Assembly (NCBI RefSeq): GCF_040954835.1
Contig: NC_090705.1
Location: 13,152,001 to 13,216,000 of the forward strand
Origin: Lepisosteus oculatus
Lineage: Eukaryota > Chordata > Actinopteri > Semionotiformes > Lepisosteidae
DNA: 64,000 bases
Reading direction: 5' to 3'
This document shows, one piece after another, positions 26,630 through 38,680 of the stretch (position 1 is its first letter; each line of letters begins with the position of its first letter). A model generated the notes under the pieces. The model did not search any database, was not told the origin of the DNA, and saw only the letters and a list, made by a program, of their open reading frames with translations. The translations under genes and the position numbers were made by a program.

Positions 26630-27115
26630 TATTTGAGTCACGTGCTGGACCAATGGACCATTCCAAATTCTGGGGTACTTAGAATAGAATACCACAGGAA
26701 TCAGTAGTCCTAGTTCATAGCAATGATCTGGATTCTAGTATACTTCAACCAGTCACATTTGCAGACTTCAGAATAAAATTCCAGACCCAGGTAAGGAATT
26801 GATAGATGATGTTTAATGTTGATAAGTGCAGAATGTTGAATAATGGTAGTAAAACCAAAGTATAAATATAAAATTTGGAAATGCTGAGCTTGAAGAAAAG
26901 GACAACGTGAAGGGAGGGAAAAAAAGTGGGCAAATAAAATGTTAGGATTCTCAAAGGCAAACAGTCCAGTGAAAGAAAAAGTTAGTGAATTTCAATAGTG
27001 AAATACAACCAACTAGATGGAACTTCATTTAAAACTGAAAATTGAAGACTCTTGTTTAAACAAAGGGTTGTGGTAGTATGGAAGAGGCCTGTCATGTTGT
27101 TGAATCTGATATTGA
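26630..27115 (+). mobile_element. CR1/L2-type LINE fragment, plus strand
   Basis: At 26680-26740 is the remnant of a PQ-GSVLGP / ND-L-D-S block. Around 26800-26850 is a gataagtgcagaatgttgaa (K-C-x-V-like) block. Then comes tgctgagcttgaagaaaagg, and at 27060-27115 caaagggttgtggtagtatgg, the RVV-x-W block. These are in the order of a reverse-transcriptase palm to C-terminus. There is a large internal deletion; inactive. Confidence 0.6.
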
Positions 27116-29267
27116 TTCTTACAAGAAATGGGTAATGAATGGCCTTATCTTTTCTTTCTATGGAAAATGACTGTCTCTTTTCTTTAGCAATTACAAATTA
27201 ACATTTATTGATGACTTATTTTAACATCAATGAGTTACAGAAAGATATTGGACCCAAGGAGAAAAATATAGTCAAAATATTAAATATACAGTATTTCCTA
27301 ATATATTAGGATAATATTTACAATTGAAGCTTTATTGTGTTATGTTCACAGTAGTATAACAGAACATAATAGCCTTTTAGGTTAAATGATTAATAACCTG
27401 ACATTCACAGCCAATTTTTGAGGTTGAGTAGTGAATCCTAGGTTAATTTTTGGAAATCCTCATTCCTTCTATGCAGACATATTCTAGACTGAACTGTTTG
27501 AAGTCTCCATTCTTTTACATCTGGAAATCTGGAATGGTGATGTCTGTCAATTGTATATCCCCACTATGAAAGAGACAGACGTTAAGTTCTTTTATCTTGA
27601 AATCCTGAAGCCTCAAATATTCATTTCGGTGACAAGCATAAATGAAAAGAGGCTTCTATATGGATGTGCCTCAGCACATCATCATTGTAGTAATGAAAAA
27701 ACAAAGGTAATTGATACTCTACTCTCTACTTAAGTGTAGTGGTGTCTGAATTGAAGACTAATTTAGTCATGCAGCTATTAGATCTCACATGCTGTCTTTA
27801 TTTGCGAGTCCACAGATTAGAACACTTAAACACAAGCACAGGTTTTAAAAAAGGACCTGTGTACTTTGGAATCATACAAACATAAACCTGTGAATACACT
27901 GATGCTTAAAGATTGTTGATATCAATTTGCTTTAAATTCCATGAAGAAAGAACACATGATTGTAACTATAGGAATTAGGAAACTATAAAGAATATACATA
28001 AGACATTATATTATTTTACATAAATTATTTATAATAACTGTTGAAAGTCAGAAATTAGTTTTGTTTTTGTTCCCTACATGTCTTTGGTACCAGTTTTTAT
28101 TTAGCATCATTATTTTAATTCTACTAATAACTAAGAGTGACTTTATTTAGAAGGGTGAATGCCTCCATTTAATGAATTGTCAGTATAACTATTTTGGCTG
28201 CATTGCACTTTTTGTTTTATACAAAATGGCTTGCATTAAACTGCTTTCTTTATAGTTAACACCTCCATGCTTCTCAGTATGTCATGATGTGATCTAAGAC
28301 ACCTAAATATCCTCCTCCACTATAATCAGAATTCACTTAAAATGTTTTCAAGATTGCAGAAGCAGTGAAAATGTTTTTGTTCCTGGCACATGGGCACATG
28401 CTTAGCTCTGAAACATTTATACAGTAGCTCCTGGATGGAATGTCAGTTGTAAACATGTTGCGGTTCTTTAATAGGTGTTGTATGAATGTATTTCATGTTT
28501 CTACACAAGAGTCTACTAGCTTTTTTAAAAGTAGAAATTTCAAATAGTATATGGGTGTAATGTAACTATTATTATTATAATTATTATTAATGTACACTAT
28601 TATTATGTCTGATTATACAGCTTTTTAGAACTCTTACATAATAAGGTAGTCTACTCAGATGTAGTAGAATTATCATTAGAATTTTTGTAGAAGTATGTTA
28701 CATGTATCTCCATTATTTCATACAATAATTTGGGTATATGTAGGGCACAGCATGTAATATAGGGAACTTATGTGACCTAATTTTTGAAAAGTTTATATCA
28801 AATACTGCTGAGACTTATTTTTGAGTAACCTGTTCAGGGAAAGTTCTGCATTCTGTCTTTTATGAAGTTGAAAAATTGTGAGTTAAATTTAGCATTTGAG
28901 TTGCTGAAGTTATTCAGATAACTAGCTTAGTGGCAACAGAACTGTCTGAAAAAAAACAGTCATTCTGTTAAGTCAGTTCTGAGAAAAATATTGCACTTCA
29001 TTTAAAAGAATGAGGGAATGCAAGTTATGAAGAAATAGATAGGGAATGGCCACAGTTGTTGAAGACAATACTGCTGTAAATATTAGAAATGTAGATCTCT
29101 TGAAAAGTTTATGGCTGTTTTTGAGTTATATGTATAAACAGTAATTTACAGTAAATTTATGTCTGTTATAGATTGTATTAATATTTTATGTCTATCTCTT
29201 CTTTTTGAAAAATAGAAATAAAAGCAGTGTTAATTAAAACATAATAGGGGAGAGTGGGCCTTTTGAA
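27116..29267. other. AT-rich intergenic DNA
   Basis: No gene or repeat family recognised. ATT/TTA microsatellite-like tract near 28568-28605. Confidence 0.5.
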
Positions 29268-29573
29268 GCTGTGGTAGCTCAGACTGTAAGGGCATCTAGT
29301 TTCTGACCAGAGGGTCTTGGGTTCAATCCCAGTTGGGGCAAGCAATGTAGCTTGCTCTACTTCCTTCCAGGTGCCTCCCAGGGCCACTCAGCCTGCTTTC
29401 CAAATGAGTACTGGGGGTTAATCCTTCTGGGGGTAATAGGCCGGCCAGACCGTGATGCTGACCACATCACCTCCAGTGTCGGATGGTTGAGAAAAATGGT
29501 GGCCTTTTCCCTCCATTCCCCATGGGCCTTTATGGCCTGAAAAGGGAACTACCTACCGGGTCTTTTTACTTTA
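29268..29573 (+). mobile_element. tRNA-derived SINE with recognisable A and B boxes
   Basis: An RNA polymerase III-type head has an A box tggtagctcag at 29272-29282 and a B box ggttcaatccc at 29320-29330, spaced as in a tRNA. The head does not fold as a functional tRNA, and a body of about 230 nt follows (with a gggttaatccttctgggggt block and a tgcctcccagggccactcag block), ending near 29573. Better preserved than most repeats here, so relatively young. It is a different family from the SINE at 5604, 13388, 34284, 47221, 49883 and 50941. Confidence 0.8.
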
Positions 29574-30829
29574 AGACTAATAATTAAGGGAAAAATGCTC
29601 AAGTAATTCATTGTCTTTTTGCTCCAAACTGCCACTTTACAAACAAAACTCACCTTCTTGCCTGCTGTTGTGAAGTAATCCGTTTCTCATCTCAGTAGTC
29701 CTTTTTTTCACTTTACCTTTTTTGATTGCCTATAGAAAAGGAAATGAAAATTAATGTTTTAGCAATGTACAAAAGAAAAATATCTGAAAGTAATATTCAG
29801 CAATAATTAATCGATTTAATACCAAAGGCCACCTGCAGAATTCTGCTGCAGCCTTAAAGTAGGTTTTCTTTGAATAATGCCTTAAATAATCTACTGTTAC
29901 TTTCTGGAAATTGGCCTTTGTTCCTCATTTATTCATTACTTTCAGTCAGTATAAAAAAACCTATATTTTTCCTTTTCAACTCTAGAACTTTATTAAACTT
30001 TGTAAGAAAAAATCAGCAATAACAAACAACATCACTAACACAAATGAACAAAATAACACAAACTGACAAAATAATACTTTCTTTGTAATAGACCTTAAAA
30101 CAAGAAGCTGACCAAGTTTAAATATCACTCTAATTGGTAGGAAATGATTAATCTCGGTCTGCACATTTCCATGTTGAATTTGTTTCTTCCACTTCTTCAG
30201 AATGTATGTTTTCACAATGTTTGAAGAAGATAAGAACATAAGAAAGGTTACAAATGAAAGATAATTCACTGAGACATTTGCAGAAATTAATCCAATATAA
30301 GATATAAATCCAATATCCAAAAAAAAAGTTGTTTCAAAAAGAGGTCGATGTAAAAGGCTTTTGTCATTAACCTTCTCACCTCTGGAGGCTAGTGTTTGAA
30401 TATGGATTAGGTTACAAGTGGTTAAAACAGTTAGCTACAGAGCACTGCACAATCCACATAAGTAGACTTGAGAAGAGTGGGTGGAAAAATGGAGCCGAAT
30501 AATGAGTTCTCTGCGAGAAAGATATTCCATCCTGAGTTACAGTTGCCCAATGTCTTCCCTCTATTGTTTTGGATCTCAACCATAAACTTGAGCTTTGAGC
30601 ATAAACATGTTATCATGTTCCTTATTATGTTTTTACCCTGATCACACTGAGACATTATTGTATAACAAGCATACCAATTGACACAACCAAAACATTTCCA
30701 AAATTAGATTAAAAGTCTTATTTTTACATGCAGAAGCAATCTATGCCCATTGACTGTGAATAAAAGATAACAATGTTTTAACCCATGTGTGTTAAAAAAA
30801 AAACAAATAAACCTAACAACCACCTTCAT
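29574..30829. other. Intergenic DNA with a short LINE end
   Basis: No gene. The segment 30222-30265 (gataagaacataagaaaggt...) is the extreme 3' end of the CR1/L2-type LINE on the minus strand. The open frame at 29982-30320 (minus) has no family signature. Confidence 0.45.
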
Positions 30830-31225
30830 TTTGTGACCAATGGCCACTTCTAATTTGGAGCAGTGCACGCTGTCTTAATACCAGCTTTATATTTGATGAT
30901 GATGGCACAAGGACAATACATTGACAGAAAAGCCTCCATTCAACATTTGTAATGATAATTCAAAGCACAATGTGCTCTGAAGATGTTTAAAGTGCTCTTT
31001 CTGAACTTAGAAAAGCTAGGTTGAAAAACAGAAAACCAACAATGAAGCCTTGTTTAAAACAAAGCAAAGTGCTAAACTGGTAAATCATTAATAGGGCTTC
31101 GCTGGGCAGCTGTTCCTCAGATAAGATTAGCTATGTCCAGCACACCTGTTTAAACATGCATTGAGCAGTATAATCATCAAACTATTTAGTAACATAGAGA
31201 AGGTGCTGTCTCCTGTCAGTACACA
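30830..31225. promoter_or_regulatory. Candidate conserved noncoding element
   Basis: High-complexity, repeat-free sequence about 8 kb upstream of SOX4. It includes a GATA-type cagataag at about 31118 and an E-box-like cagctg at about 31109. Judged only by texture and position; alignment with other vertebrates would decide. Confidence 0.3.
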
Positions 31226-31437
31226 ATAAAGATTTACTTTATTTGGAATGATATGCATCATTTACATAAAAAGCTGATAACATTTGATTTTTTTCCCTTT
31301 TATATTAAAGACTTGGATCATACACAATGTAGGAAAGAAGTACACATAACTTACAGAACTCTTTTAAAAGTTAAAAATATTTCACAAAACATATAATTGC
31401 TAATTTGCTTGTATATGTTCACATATACATACATTTG

Positions 31438-32260
31438 CAGTGCCCTCCATATGTATTAATACCCCTAGACAAATAAGGACAAAAGCATTAAATAACACAA
31501 AGACAGATACAATCAGGAGAGGACAAAAAACTTAAAGAAATGTAATCACATAACACATAACACATGCACATAACAAAATTATATCTAAAAGTATTGATTC
31601 GTTCTAAAAAGCATAGTTATATTTAGTTAGCATGTTGTAAACCCAACTCTGCTTGAGATTATTACATTGACAAGACACATCCTGTAATGGGATTTTTAAC
31701 CATTCATATTGTTCCATTTTTCTGCTCTTTAGGTCTCCATTTTCCATTGTTCATCAGACACTTTTTTATCCTACACATTTATTCTGTGTGCAGCTGATCA
31801 TTTCTTTTGTCTATTTGGATGTATGCTTTGGATCATTGTCATGCCAGAATGTCCATTTTCAGCCAAGCTTGAGCTTCTTGGCAGAGAAAACCAGGTATTT
31901 GGCCAAAATATCCAAGTAAATGTTGGAGTTCATGATTTTCTCTATCATAACAAAGGCTCAAGGACCTGTAGAAACAAAACAACTCCAAAACATTATACAG
32001 TAGGTGCCAGCCATATTTCATCATTAAGTAGCAATGTTATAAAGAAAAATGATATTTGTATGAATTGCCAAAAGCAGAAAAATATTGCAAATGAATACCA
32101 CAAATTCAAGAACCATCAATCACCTGTGAATAATACAAAATGGTTCAATATAATCACCCTAAATCACCCTGAATACTTCTTAAAAAATTACATGAAAAAA
32201 TGCTTTATTAGATTAACATTCTGTACTTCTCATGAGGTGCAATGCTACTTTAGTCCATTC
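31438..32260 (-). mobile_element. Tc1/mariner-type DNA transposon relic, minus strand
   Basis: The left end begins cagtgccctccatatgtatt, a Tc1-type terminal inverted repeat. On the minus strand, around 31817-31845, the transposase motif DNDPKHTS is readable; it carries the second aspartate of the DDE catalytic triad. A preceding AKKLKLG-like stretch is also visible. Stops and frameshifts abound, and no matching right-hand terminal repeat was found, so the element is truncated and inactive. The frames at 31823-32296 and 32232-32507 are by-products. Confidence 0.75.
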
Positions 32261-32666
32261 TTCTGTGGCAAATTGGTATTGTCTGTCAAGAAGTAGCTCC
32301 ATAACTAATGGGTTTTTGCAAATTAGTTACTGTGTAGACAAGACCTTATTAAATAGTGAATTATTAAGTTATCATGTACAACAGATGCAGAATTGCAGTA
32401 TGCCTTGTTTCCTTTTAACCAAGTATAAGAGGCACAGAAAGAAGGAAGATACAAATATATTTTGCTTACCTTCACATAGCAACACAAAAGGAAATTGTAA
32501 CCAATAACTGTTGTCATATCTTTCACACATTCACTACAGAGTAGCACAAGATTGGATAATGTCAGGTCTATTTTTTATTTAAACTTTGAAACTGTTTTCC
32601 TGTTCCACTCTCCTGATGAAAATGGAATGTAGCAGCTAGGAGGAAGAAGTGGCAACACCTCTTGAT

Positions 32667-33006
32667 GGTAGTGTCACGCCCTCTACATCTAGAGGGCGCT
32701 CCTTTTCTGTCCTGTTCCTAGTTTCCCTGTGCTTTACTTGTTCTTCCGGTGTGTCTTGTTGTCTGGAGCTATATATTTCTGGGTCTCCCTTTCCTCCTGG
32801 TTCGGCATTGGGATTAGTTGTCGAGAGGCTCACCTCACCAGGTTGCCTCACCGCTGCCTGAGGGCTCTCATCTCTTTTCCCCGACTCGCCCGATACCTCG
32901 AGCCCAGAGTGAACCCCCGTGTTTGCTCCGTTCCTGCCACTACGCATTGGGTCTTCCTGTTCTGCCGGTCTCTCCATGGCTAGCCTCCGGCTTCCGTGAC
33001 AGGTAG
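32667..33006 (+). mobile_element. Solo LTR-like element with 5-bp target duplication
   Basis: The element 32672-33001 (330 bp) starts TGTCACG and ends CGTGACA, in the TG...CA form of LTRs with a 7-bp terminal inverted repeat. It is flanked by ggtag at 32667-32671 and 33002-33006. It is GC-rich and has a TATA-like tatatat near 32769. Strand is uncertain. It holds a small hairpin (ccctct...agaggg) at 32679-32696 overlapping a CTCF-like core ctagagggcgct. It has no protein-coding content of its own. A nonautonomous terminal-inverted-repeat element is the alternative. Confidence 0.7.
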
Positions 33007-33698
33007 TTTCCAGTGCTTTATAACACATTTATTACAACTACGCTTATTATCAGTCTCGTTATAATAGTTGTGCTTTGTCTACGTGTTATCACAAATCTAG
33101 GGACGTTTAAACATGAAACGTGGAATTTTATGCTGTGCACATGCTCTGGAATGGCTTTCCATTAATGGTTTGGACGCATATCATGGTAACCACTTAGTTT
33201 TCAAAACAGGCTTTGTTTTGGTATGGTCTTCGATTTTGTTTTTCTCAACATAACTGTTTAGTCATTTAATACAAATACTTTTGAGATCTGATGACAACAA
33301 GAAGTAAACATGAAATTTGAGACAAAAATTCTTTGACCAAGTGATGAATGACTAACCAATCGGGAATGGTGAAATGTAGCAAGATTTTATCCTATCCTTT
33401 TAATGGATTAAAATGTATTTTAATGCATACATTTTAAAACCATACAAGAACACCTTGTTTCTAACCATAAAAAGATCACTTACAGGGTAGGCATTTATCA
33501 AATTAAAGGACAAATACAAAAACCAAAAAAAAAGAGACTGTTCTGAATGATACTTCCTCCTTTTGGCTCTCTCAGATCAATTTCTGTAGCCTTATCTTAA
33601 AAGAGTGTTTGCAATGCTTAGTGGATGTGATCCTCAATGTTATTAATAAAGAAACATAAGCATTTTGATGCTGCAAAATAGACATTAAGCTATGTATA
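33007..33698. other. Intergenic DNA, nothing recognised
   Basis: AT-rich sequence between the LTR-like element and the fold-back fragment. No gene or repeat family recognised. Confidence 0.5.
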
Positions 33699-33760
33699 AG
33701 TTCAGTGGGTGGCTGCGTCAGCATGCATAGGCTGCAAAGGAACAAGTAATAGGTTTATTG
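33699..33760 (+). mobile_element. Fold-back retroposon, head fragment
   Basis: Contains the head (ggctgcgtcagcatgcatag, then ggctgcaaaggaacaagtaa) and the first bases of the left arm (taggtttatt), then stops abruptly. It is the clearest copy of the head but lacks the inverted repeat. Confidence 0.65.
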
Positions 33761-33847
33761 TTGTCAGAAGCTGTTATCACTCACCTTAGGTGTCAGTCCT
33801 CTAAAAATTCATTATTTCAAATAACACTGTCCAATTAACTGGACAGT

Positions 33848-34030
33848 GAGAACATAAGAGAGGTTACAAATGAGAGGAGGCCATTTGGCCCTTCTAGCCT
33901 GTTTAGACATTAATAGCTAATTGATCTGAGCAGCTCCTCCAGTCATGAAAGTTCATGAAAAAAGCAAGAATATTAGTTTCAACAACAAGACTGGGTACTG
34001 TAGCGTGTTCTATTCTCCTACAAGCCTGAA
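33848..34030 (-). mobile_element. CR1/L2-type LINE 3' end, minus strand
   Basis: The plus strand reads gaacataagagaggttacaa, aggaggccatttggccc and gcctgtttagacattaatag. This is the reverse complement of the extreme 3' end of the LINE seen at 23790-24355. One of the best-preserved ends in the window. Confidence 0.7.
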
Positions 34031-34283
34031 AGCATTGGATTAGGAGTATAGGATTACAATCTTAAAAATGTAGGTTTCAAAGCATATTATTCCATAAATA
34101 TTTACATTCCTATGATTCTTATATGGATGCTAAATATTGAGCTATAACCCCAATAAAATACAAAAAAATATGTGTAAGCATGGTGTTGAGTAGATGGTTG
34201 ATGATTAGGTGATTTGATTTGATATTTTAGCTGCAAATCAAAGCTGGGCGAGTTAGCTGTTTATAAATTTGGAAAGCAAAAAC

Positions 34284-34575
34284 TTAGCGTTAACACTGTT
34301 GCGTTGCAGTGCTGTGGCCTATGTTCAATTCCAGGGTGCTTGTGGGCTATCTGAATGGAGTAAGTATGTTCTCCTGTTAATCTGGGCTTTCACCGGGTGT
34401 TCTGGTTTCCCACAGGCCAAAGACATACAGGTAGGTGAACTGGCTTCTAGGAAAACTAGCTCTTGTGCGTGTGTCTGTGCGCCCTGCTATGGATTGGCAC
34501 CAAATCCAGGGTGTTGCCAGGATTGGCTCTGGCTCCCCCGTCTCTGTATTGGATAAAGCAGCTAGAAAATGGCTG
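34284..34575 (+). mobile_element. tRNA-derived fish SINE, near full length
   Basis: A head-like region with a gttcaattcc B-box remnant near 34324 is followed by a core (gtatgttctcctgttaatct) and the ggccaaagacatacaggtag block. The tail (gccctgctatggattggcac ... ggataaagcagctagaaaat) completes it. Same family as the copies at 5604, 13388 (minus), 47221, 49883 (minus) and 50941. Confidence 0.8.
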
Positions 34576-36059
34576 GTCATATGAAAGACCTGATTTAATC
34601 TCTATGGAGTCTTTTTTCTTGCATTCCTGGCATAATCTGTAGCAAATTAGAAATTCTGTTTACAGGAAATAGAGAGTCTAATTTTAAAAAGATTAAATAA
34701 TTCTCTCTCTGCCTCTTACCTTACACATGAATAACTGATTTTTTAAATCGTACTGTGGTCCTTGTCTGACAGTTAATCTGGAAAATAATCAAAAACATGT
34801 CCTTTCTCATAGAAATATGTAATATGTGCCATCTATATACACACTTTCATTTCAATTTTGTAGATTATTCTGGGTACTCCTTAGTATGTCTGTAGAAATG
34901 TTGGCTTGTTTTGAGACTTTTTATGTAGATGAAAATGTGAAAACAAAGTTACAAATAAAAAGTTCTTAAACTTATGATTATGTTCCCTGTTTTTTGCCTT
35001 AGCGATCAAATACACATTTTCAGTACAAAATGCTATTTCTCTGAATACATTTTGAAAGTGGGAGATAATCTTACTAGATTATGACTTCTGGCAAATGCCT
35101 TTCTATTAATTAGTGCAGTTCATATTGTTTGAGTGTGCTTGATTTACATTAAATAATTTTTATTAGAAGCACTAATACATGTTACATGTGCGTCATATGT
35201 CTATACCACAGGCATGTCTAATAGGATGAAATGTTACTTTTTTGTTTTATCGTTTAATATAAATTAACCTTAAAGCCATAATCTTTTTATTACTATGAAA
35301 TCATAAATATTAAAGCTCACGTTATGTGTATCTGAATTATGCCTTTTCTACCAGTGTATAATAGGTTTTATGGCTTCCTTGTGTCCAGCTCGCAAGATTT
35401 ATTAGTTCTGATTGTAATTAATCAAAAAAAAGAGCAGCTGCATAAAGACTGTGGAAGTGAATTCAAACAACCTGTTTCAAAGATCTCTCGTGCTAATCAA
35501 GATAAATTACACTGCCTTGGTATGTAATTTCACCACATGTCAAATACTGTTTTCTACAAATGGGAAAGTATACTTTGCTGCCTTATCTCAGGCCTTTTGT
35601 ATGTATTATATCTTAACTAAAATAGCAGGTACTCTGCTTTGTAAGTTTTGTAAGACTTTCAGGAATATGAAAATTATTAGTGATATGTAGTTAGACATAC
35701 AGTAAGTCCGCATTAACTGCAAAACATCTCCTAAGATTAAGAATATGTGTGCTAAAACTTTCACATTCATCTATTTGTACATTTTTAATATGTATTCAGT
35801 GAAATATGGAGAGAAAACAATGCTGACTAAACAAATTGATTTGAAAAATTCATTTTGCTGCTCTTCTCCACAAGCAAAACTATAAATAATTGAGCATAGA
35901 CTAAGATTACTTCCTGAGATTACCTGTTTTCTTATTAAAACCGACTGTGTGAATAAAGAAGAGAAGCATATCAAGTATTATTTCAGATAATTATTTTATT
36001 TTGCAGACGTCAAATAGCTTTGAAGGATGGGACTAGTACAGGCAGTGGTAATGAGGCCT
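34576..36059. other. AT-rich intergenic DNA
   Basis: No gene or repeat family recognised. Confidence 0.5.
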
Positions 36060-38500
36060 TCTAGAGACAGAGCAACAGTGTATCTGACACCGGAATGTGC
36101 CATGTACCTGAGACGAGGTTTATGTGCCAATCAGAAAAGGACGCGCTCCGCACCTGCTGCGTCTTGAGCTGGCACGCGCCACACTCCTGCAGCCAGCCAG
36201 CACTCGCGTGGCAGCTGCTCTGCGCGCCAACACAAACCATAGACGCCAAAGTTCAGAAGCAATGAAACACTCCCCCACCCAACGCTCGCACTTGTAATCT
36301 TTTCACTTATTCAAATGCTGTAGAAAACAAAGCATAATGAATGAGGCTTTGTCCATACACTCCCTGGAGCACTACCCCTCCCCTCCCCCTTTAATAAGCC
36401 TTTCAAGAGCCTTTATGTCGGAAAGCACAACTTTCAGATTTCAAGTTTGGAATGAAATGGTGAGCATTAGAAAAATTAAAAAACGCACTTCTAATGCTGT
36501 CAATGAGTAATCACTCATATTCAGAAACTACATCAGATGGTAAACGCAAGACATTACAATTATTTAAAAACGTGGTTAAAAACAAAGCTCTCGGTAAGTT
36601 TTTTTTTTCAGTAGCGTCCATCATCAAATTGACAAATAGCTAAAGAAATAGCACATCACCTGATGTAAGTACTTGCTCCTGTCGGTTTCCTGGACATGAA
36701 AGGAGAGGGATACACTATCTTACCACCTGCCATATGCTTATGGTGTAACTGGTAAAACCTGAAACCACGGCTGCCTCTGTTGCTAGAGGGAGCTTCTGGA
36801 TTCTGTTTGTGTGAACCGTTCATTTTATCATCACTGTTCTGTTTAAAGGGCGATTGTTTTTTTTTCCCGGGCAAACGGTTTCCTTCTTAGTTTATCAGTC
36901 GTCATTGGAGGTTAGCTTGTGAGGGCAATTCATCAGGAAAATTTGCCCATGCAGGCTTCAGTTAAGAGTTCACACTTGGGCTGCTTGGGTCTTATTTTGT
37001 AGACTGAATTTTTGGCTTACAATTATTTCAGATATAAAAATTGTTTTATTCAGAAATAGTAATTCAGGCTCGTTTTTATAGGCTTTAAAACGAGTATAGT
37101 TTTTAAAAGAGTTTAATAATGATGTTCAACTGCAACATTTTTGTAACGTGAAAAGGCCACGTGAGTTTTTTTTACCCCAAAGAAATTCGTATTAATGTTG
37201 AATACAGGCAGTTATCTGACATATATATGTAAATGTATACAGTGAGAATACTATAATTTTCAGACTTGCACAACGTCTATAATATTATGTAATTCCAACC
37301 CACATTGAAACCACGTCTTCCTGTACTGAATGCAACAGAAAATTCAGCAAGACAGTCCCTTGACTCCATCGTGCCATCTAGTGTCCCCGATAAAACACAG
37401 TGCCGTCCCGCCGTGGAAAATGCTACCGCCGACAGCTGCCCGCACGCCTTTTTCAAGTCACACCTTTTTTCCCTCTTTGACTTGCTTTAAAATGTATAGG
37501 CTGATCGGCCGCGACGGTTTGAGTCTGCGTTTCCTGAAACTAAATGGACAGAGCAGCTACTCAAGATCATGTGGCACTGTATACAGTATGCTGAGCTGTG
37601 CTTGTCGTGCACACCAGTCAGTTTCTTTCAGACCCACCACTTTCAGCACTGTTTCGCTTCATATTTGTATGTGGGGCAATGAACAGGAGATAAAGCACAC
37701 GCAGACGGTGCGCTCATTAGAATACCCGTCTTGTCGATTCAAATCCAGAGACCTCGTGCGCTGTACTCCCTCGCTTTGCATGTGAATGCTTTCACTGTTT
37801 TTTTTTTCCTTGCAAAGCAGTCGGTGAGAGGCGTGCGCGAGGTGACAGAGGACCGCCTGCCTTCTCGCCGACTCCGCCCTCTAAGGCAGTCTGACAACAG
37901 TCTAGCCTGTGGGGAGAAACTTTACAGCAGTTACAAACAAGCGTGGAGACGGTTCACGCAGACCTGCTTGCTGTGTTTCTTCAAGGAACGGCAGCGGTGT
38001 AATGCCATGAACTAAAGGGGGTTTCGGAAAACGCATGTGTAATGATAAAAACATAACTGTGACTAACCTTTGTAGTAAGATTTTAAAAAGCTCAAAACTC
38101 AGCATTGAGTAGGGTACCACCAAATGACCGTAATCATATTTTTCCACTTATGGTGACAGCTGTGGCGGCGGTTAAGGTAGTAGTCGTGGAGTTGGTGCAG
38201 AAAGAGTGGTACTGTAGAACCGTGTAAAAGATTACTTACAGCAGTTGTTACCAACGACCACAAGTTTTCCCTGTGTGATAGGCAAGGGCTGTTTTAAGCG
38301 TGGGGCACCGTGAGGTCTGCATTAAAAACAAAGGATAGCCTCGGTTTATTTCCTAAGCTGCATTAGATTGGTTTCAGTTCAAGAGTGCTTAAACCAAATG
38401 TAATTTATTTCCATGCATGACTAGCAAAGAAAAAAAATCCTAAAAACTACATGAGCATGTCCCTTTAAAACTAAGTTTGCAGTGTACACTGGAATGAGGT
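36060..38500. promoter_or_regulatory. GC/CpG-elevated upstream region of SOX4, probably regulatory
   Basis: This stretch is less AT-rich than the desert to its left and has CpG-bearing islands at about 36130-36260 and 37340-37460. Visible motifs include an E-box CACCTG near 36151, a CCAAT (ccaatcag) near 36127, CACGTG near 37158 and a polypyrimidine run cccctcccctcccc near 36376. No protein I recognise is encoded; the open frames near 36061-36249 (minus) and 37330-37785 (plus) look fortuitous. Position and composition suggest proximal enhancers or the shore of the SOX4 CpG island. Confidence 0.4.
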
Positions 38501-38539
38501 CAGACATAAAGCTCCTCATTGCACGCGCTGATTATTATT

Positions 38540-38680
38540 AGATTCGTTTTTAGCCAATGGGCGCCTGAGGGGCGTGCTTTTGGCGCAAGGCAGGGTAGAG
38601 ACAGCAGCGGATTGGTTGTGCTCTGTCGCCATTATAGCTTTGGAAAAGGATAAAGCTGCGCGAGGCGGAATTGAAGTCTG
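38540..38680 (+). promoter_or_regulatory. sox4: Candidate SOX4 core promoter (CCAAT and GC elements, no clear TATA)
   Basis: A compact cluster of promoter-type motifs lies about 600-730 bp before the ATG. It has a CCAAT box at 38554-38558, a GC/KLF-like gaggggcgtg at 38567-38576, an inverted CCAAT (attgg) at 38611-38615 and a YY1-like gccat just after. CpG content is higher than in the flanks. No good TATA box is placed at the usual distance. A leader of roughly 0.6-0.7 kb agrees with the long SOX4 leaders known in mammals. The transcription start itself cannot be read from sequence. Confidence 0.55.

Noticed and set aside
29268..29340. A functional tRNA gene
   Set aside because: A and B boxes are present, but the flanks do not form a proper acceptor stem and a SINE body follows directly.
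32636..33028. 130-codon minus-strand frame and overlapping plus-strand frames
   Set aside because: They lie inside the GC-rich LTR-like element and cross its borders; no retroviral or other protein motif is present.
37330..37785. 151-codon open frame upstream of SOX4
   Set aside because: No recognisable domain, Cys/Ser-rich composition typical of chance translation of GC-richer DNA, and no splice or start context.
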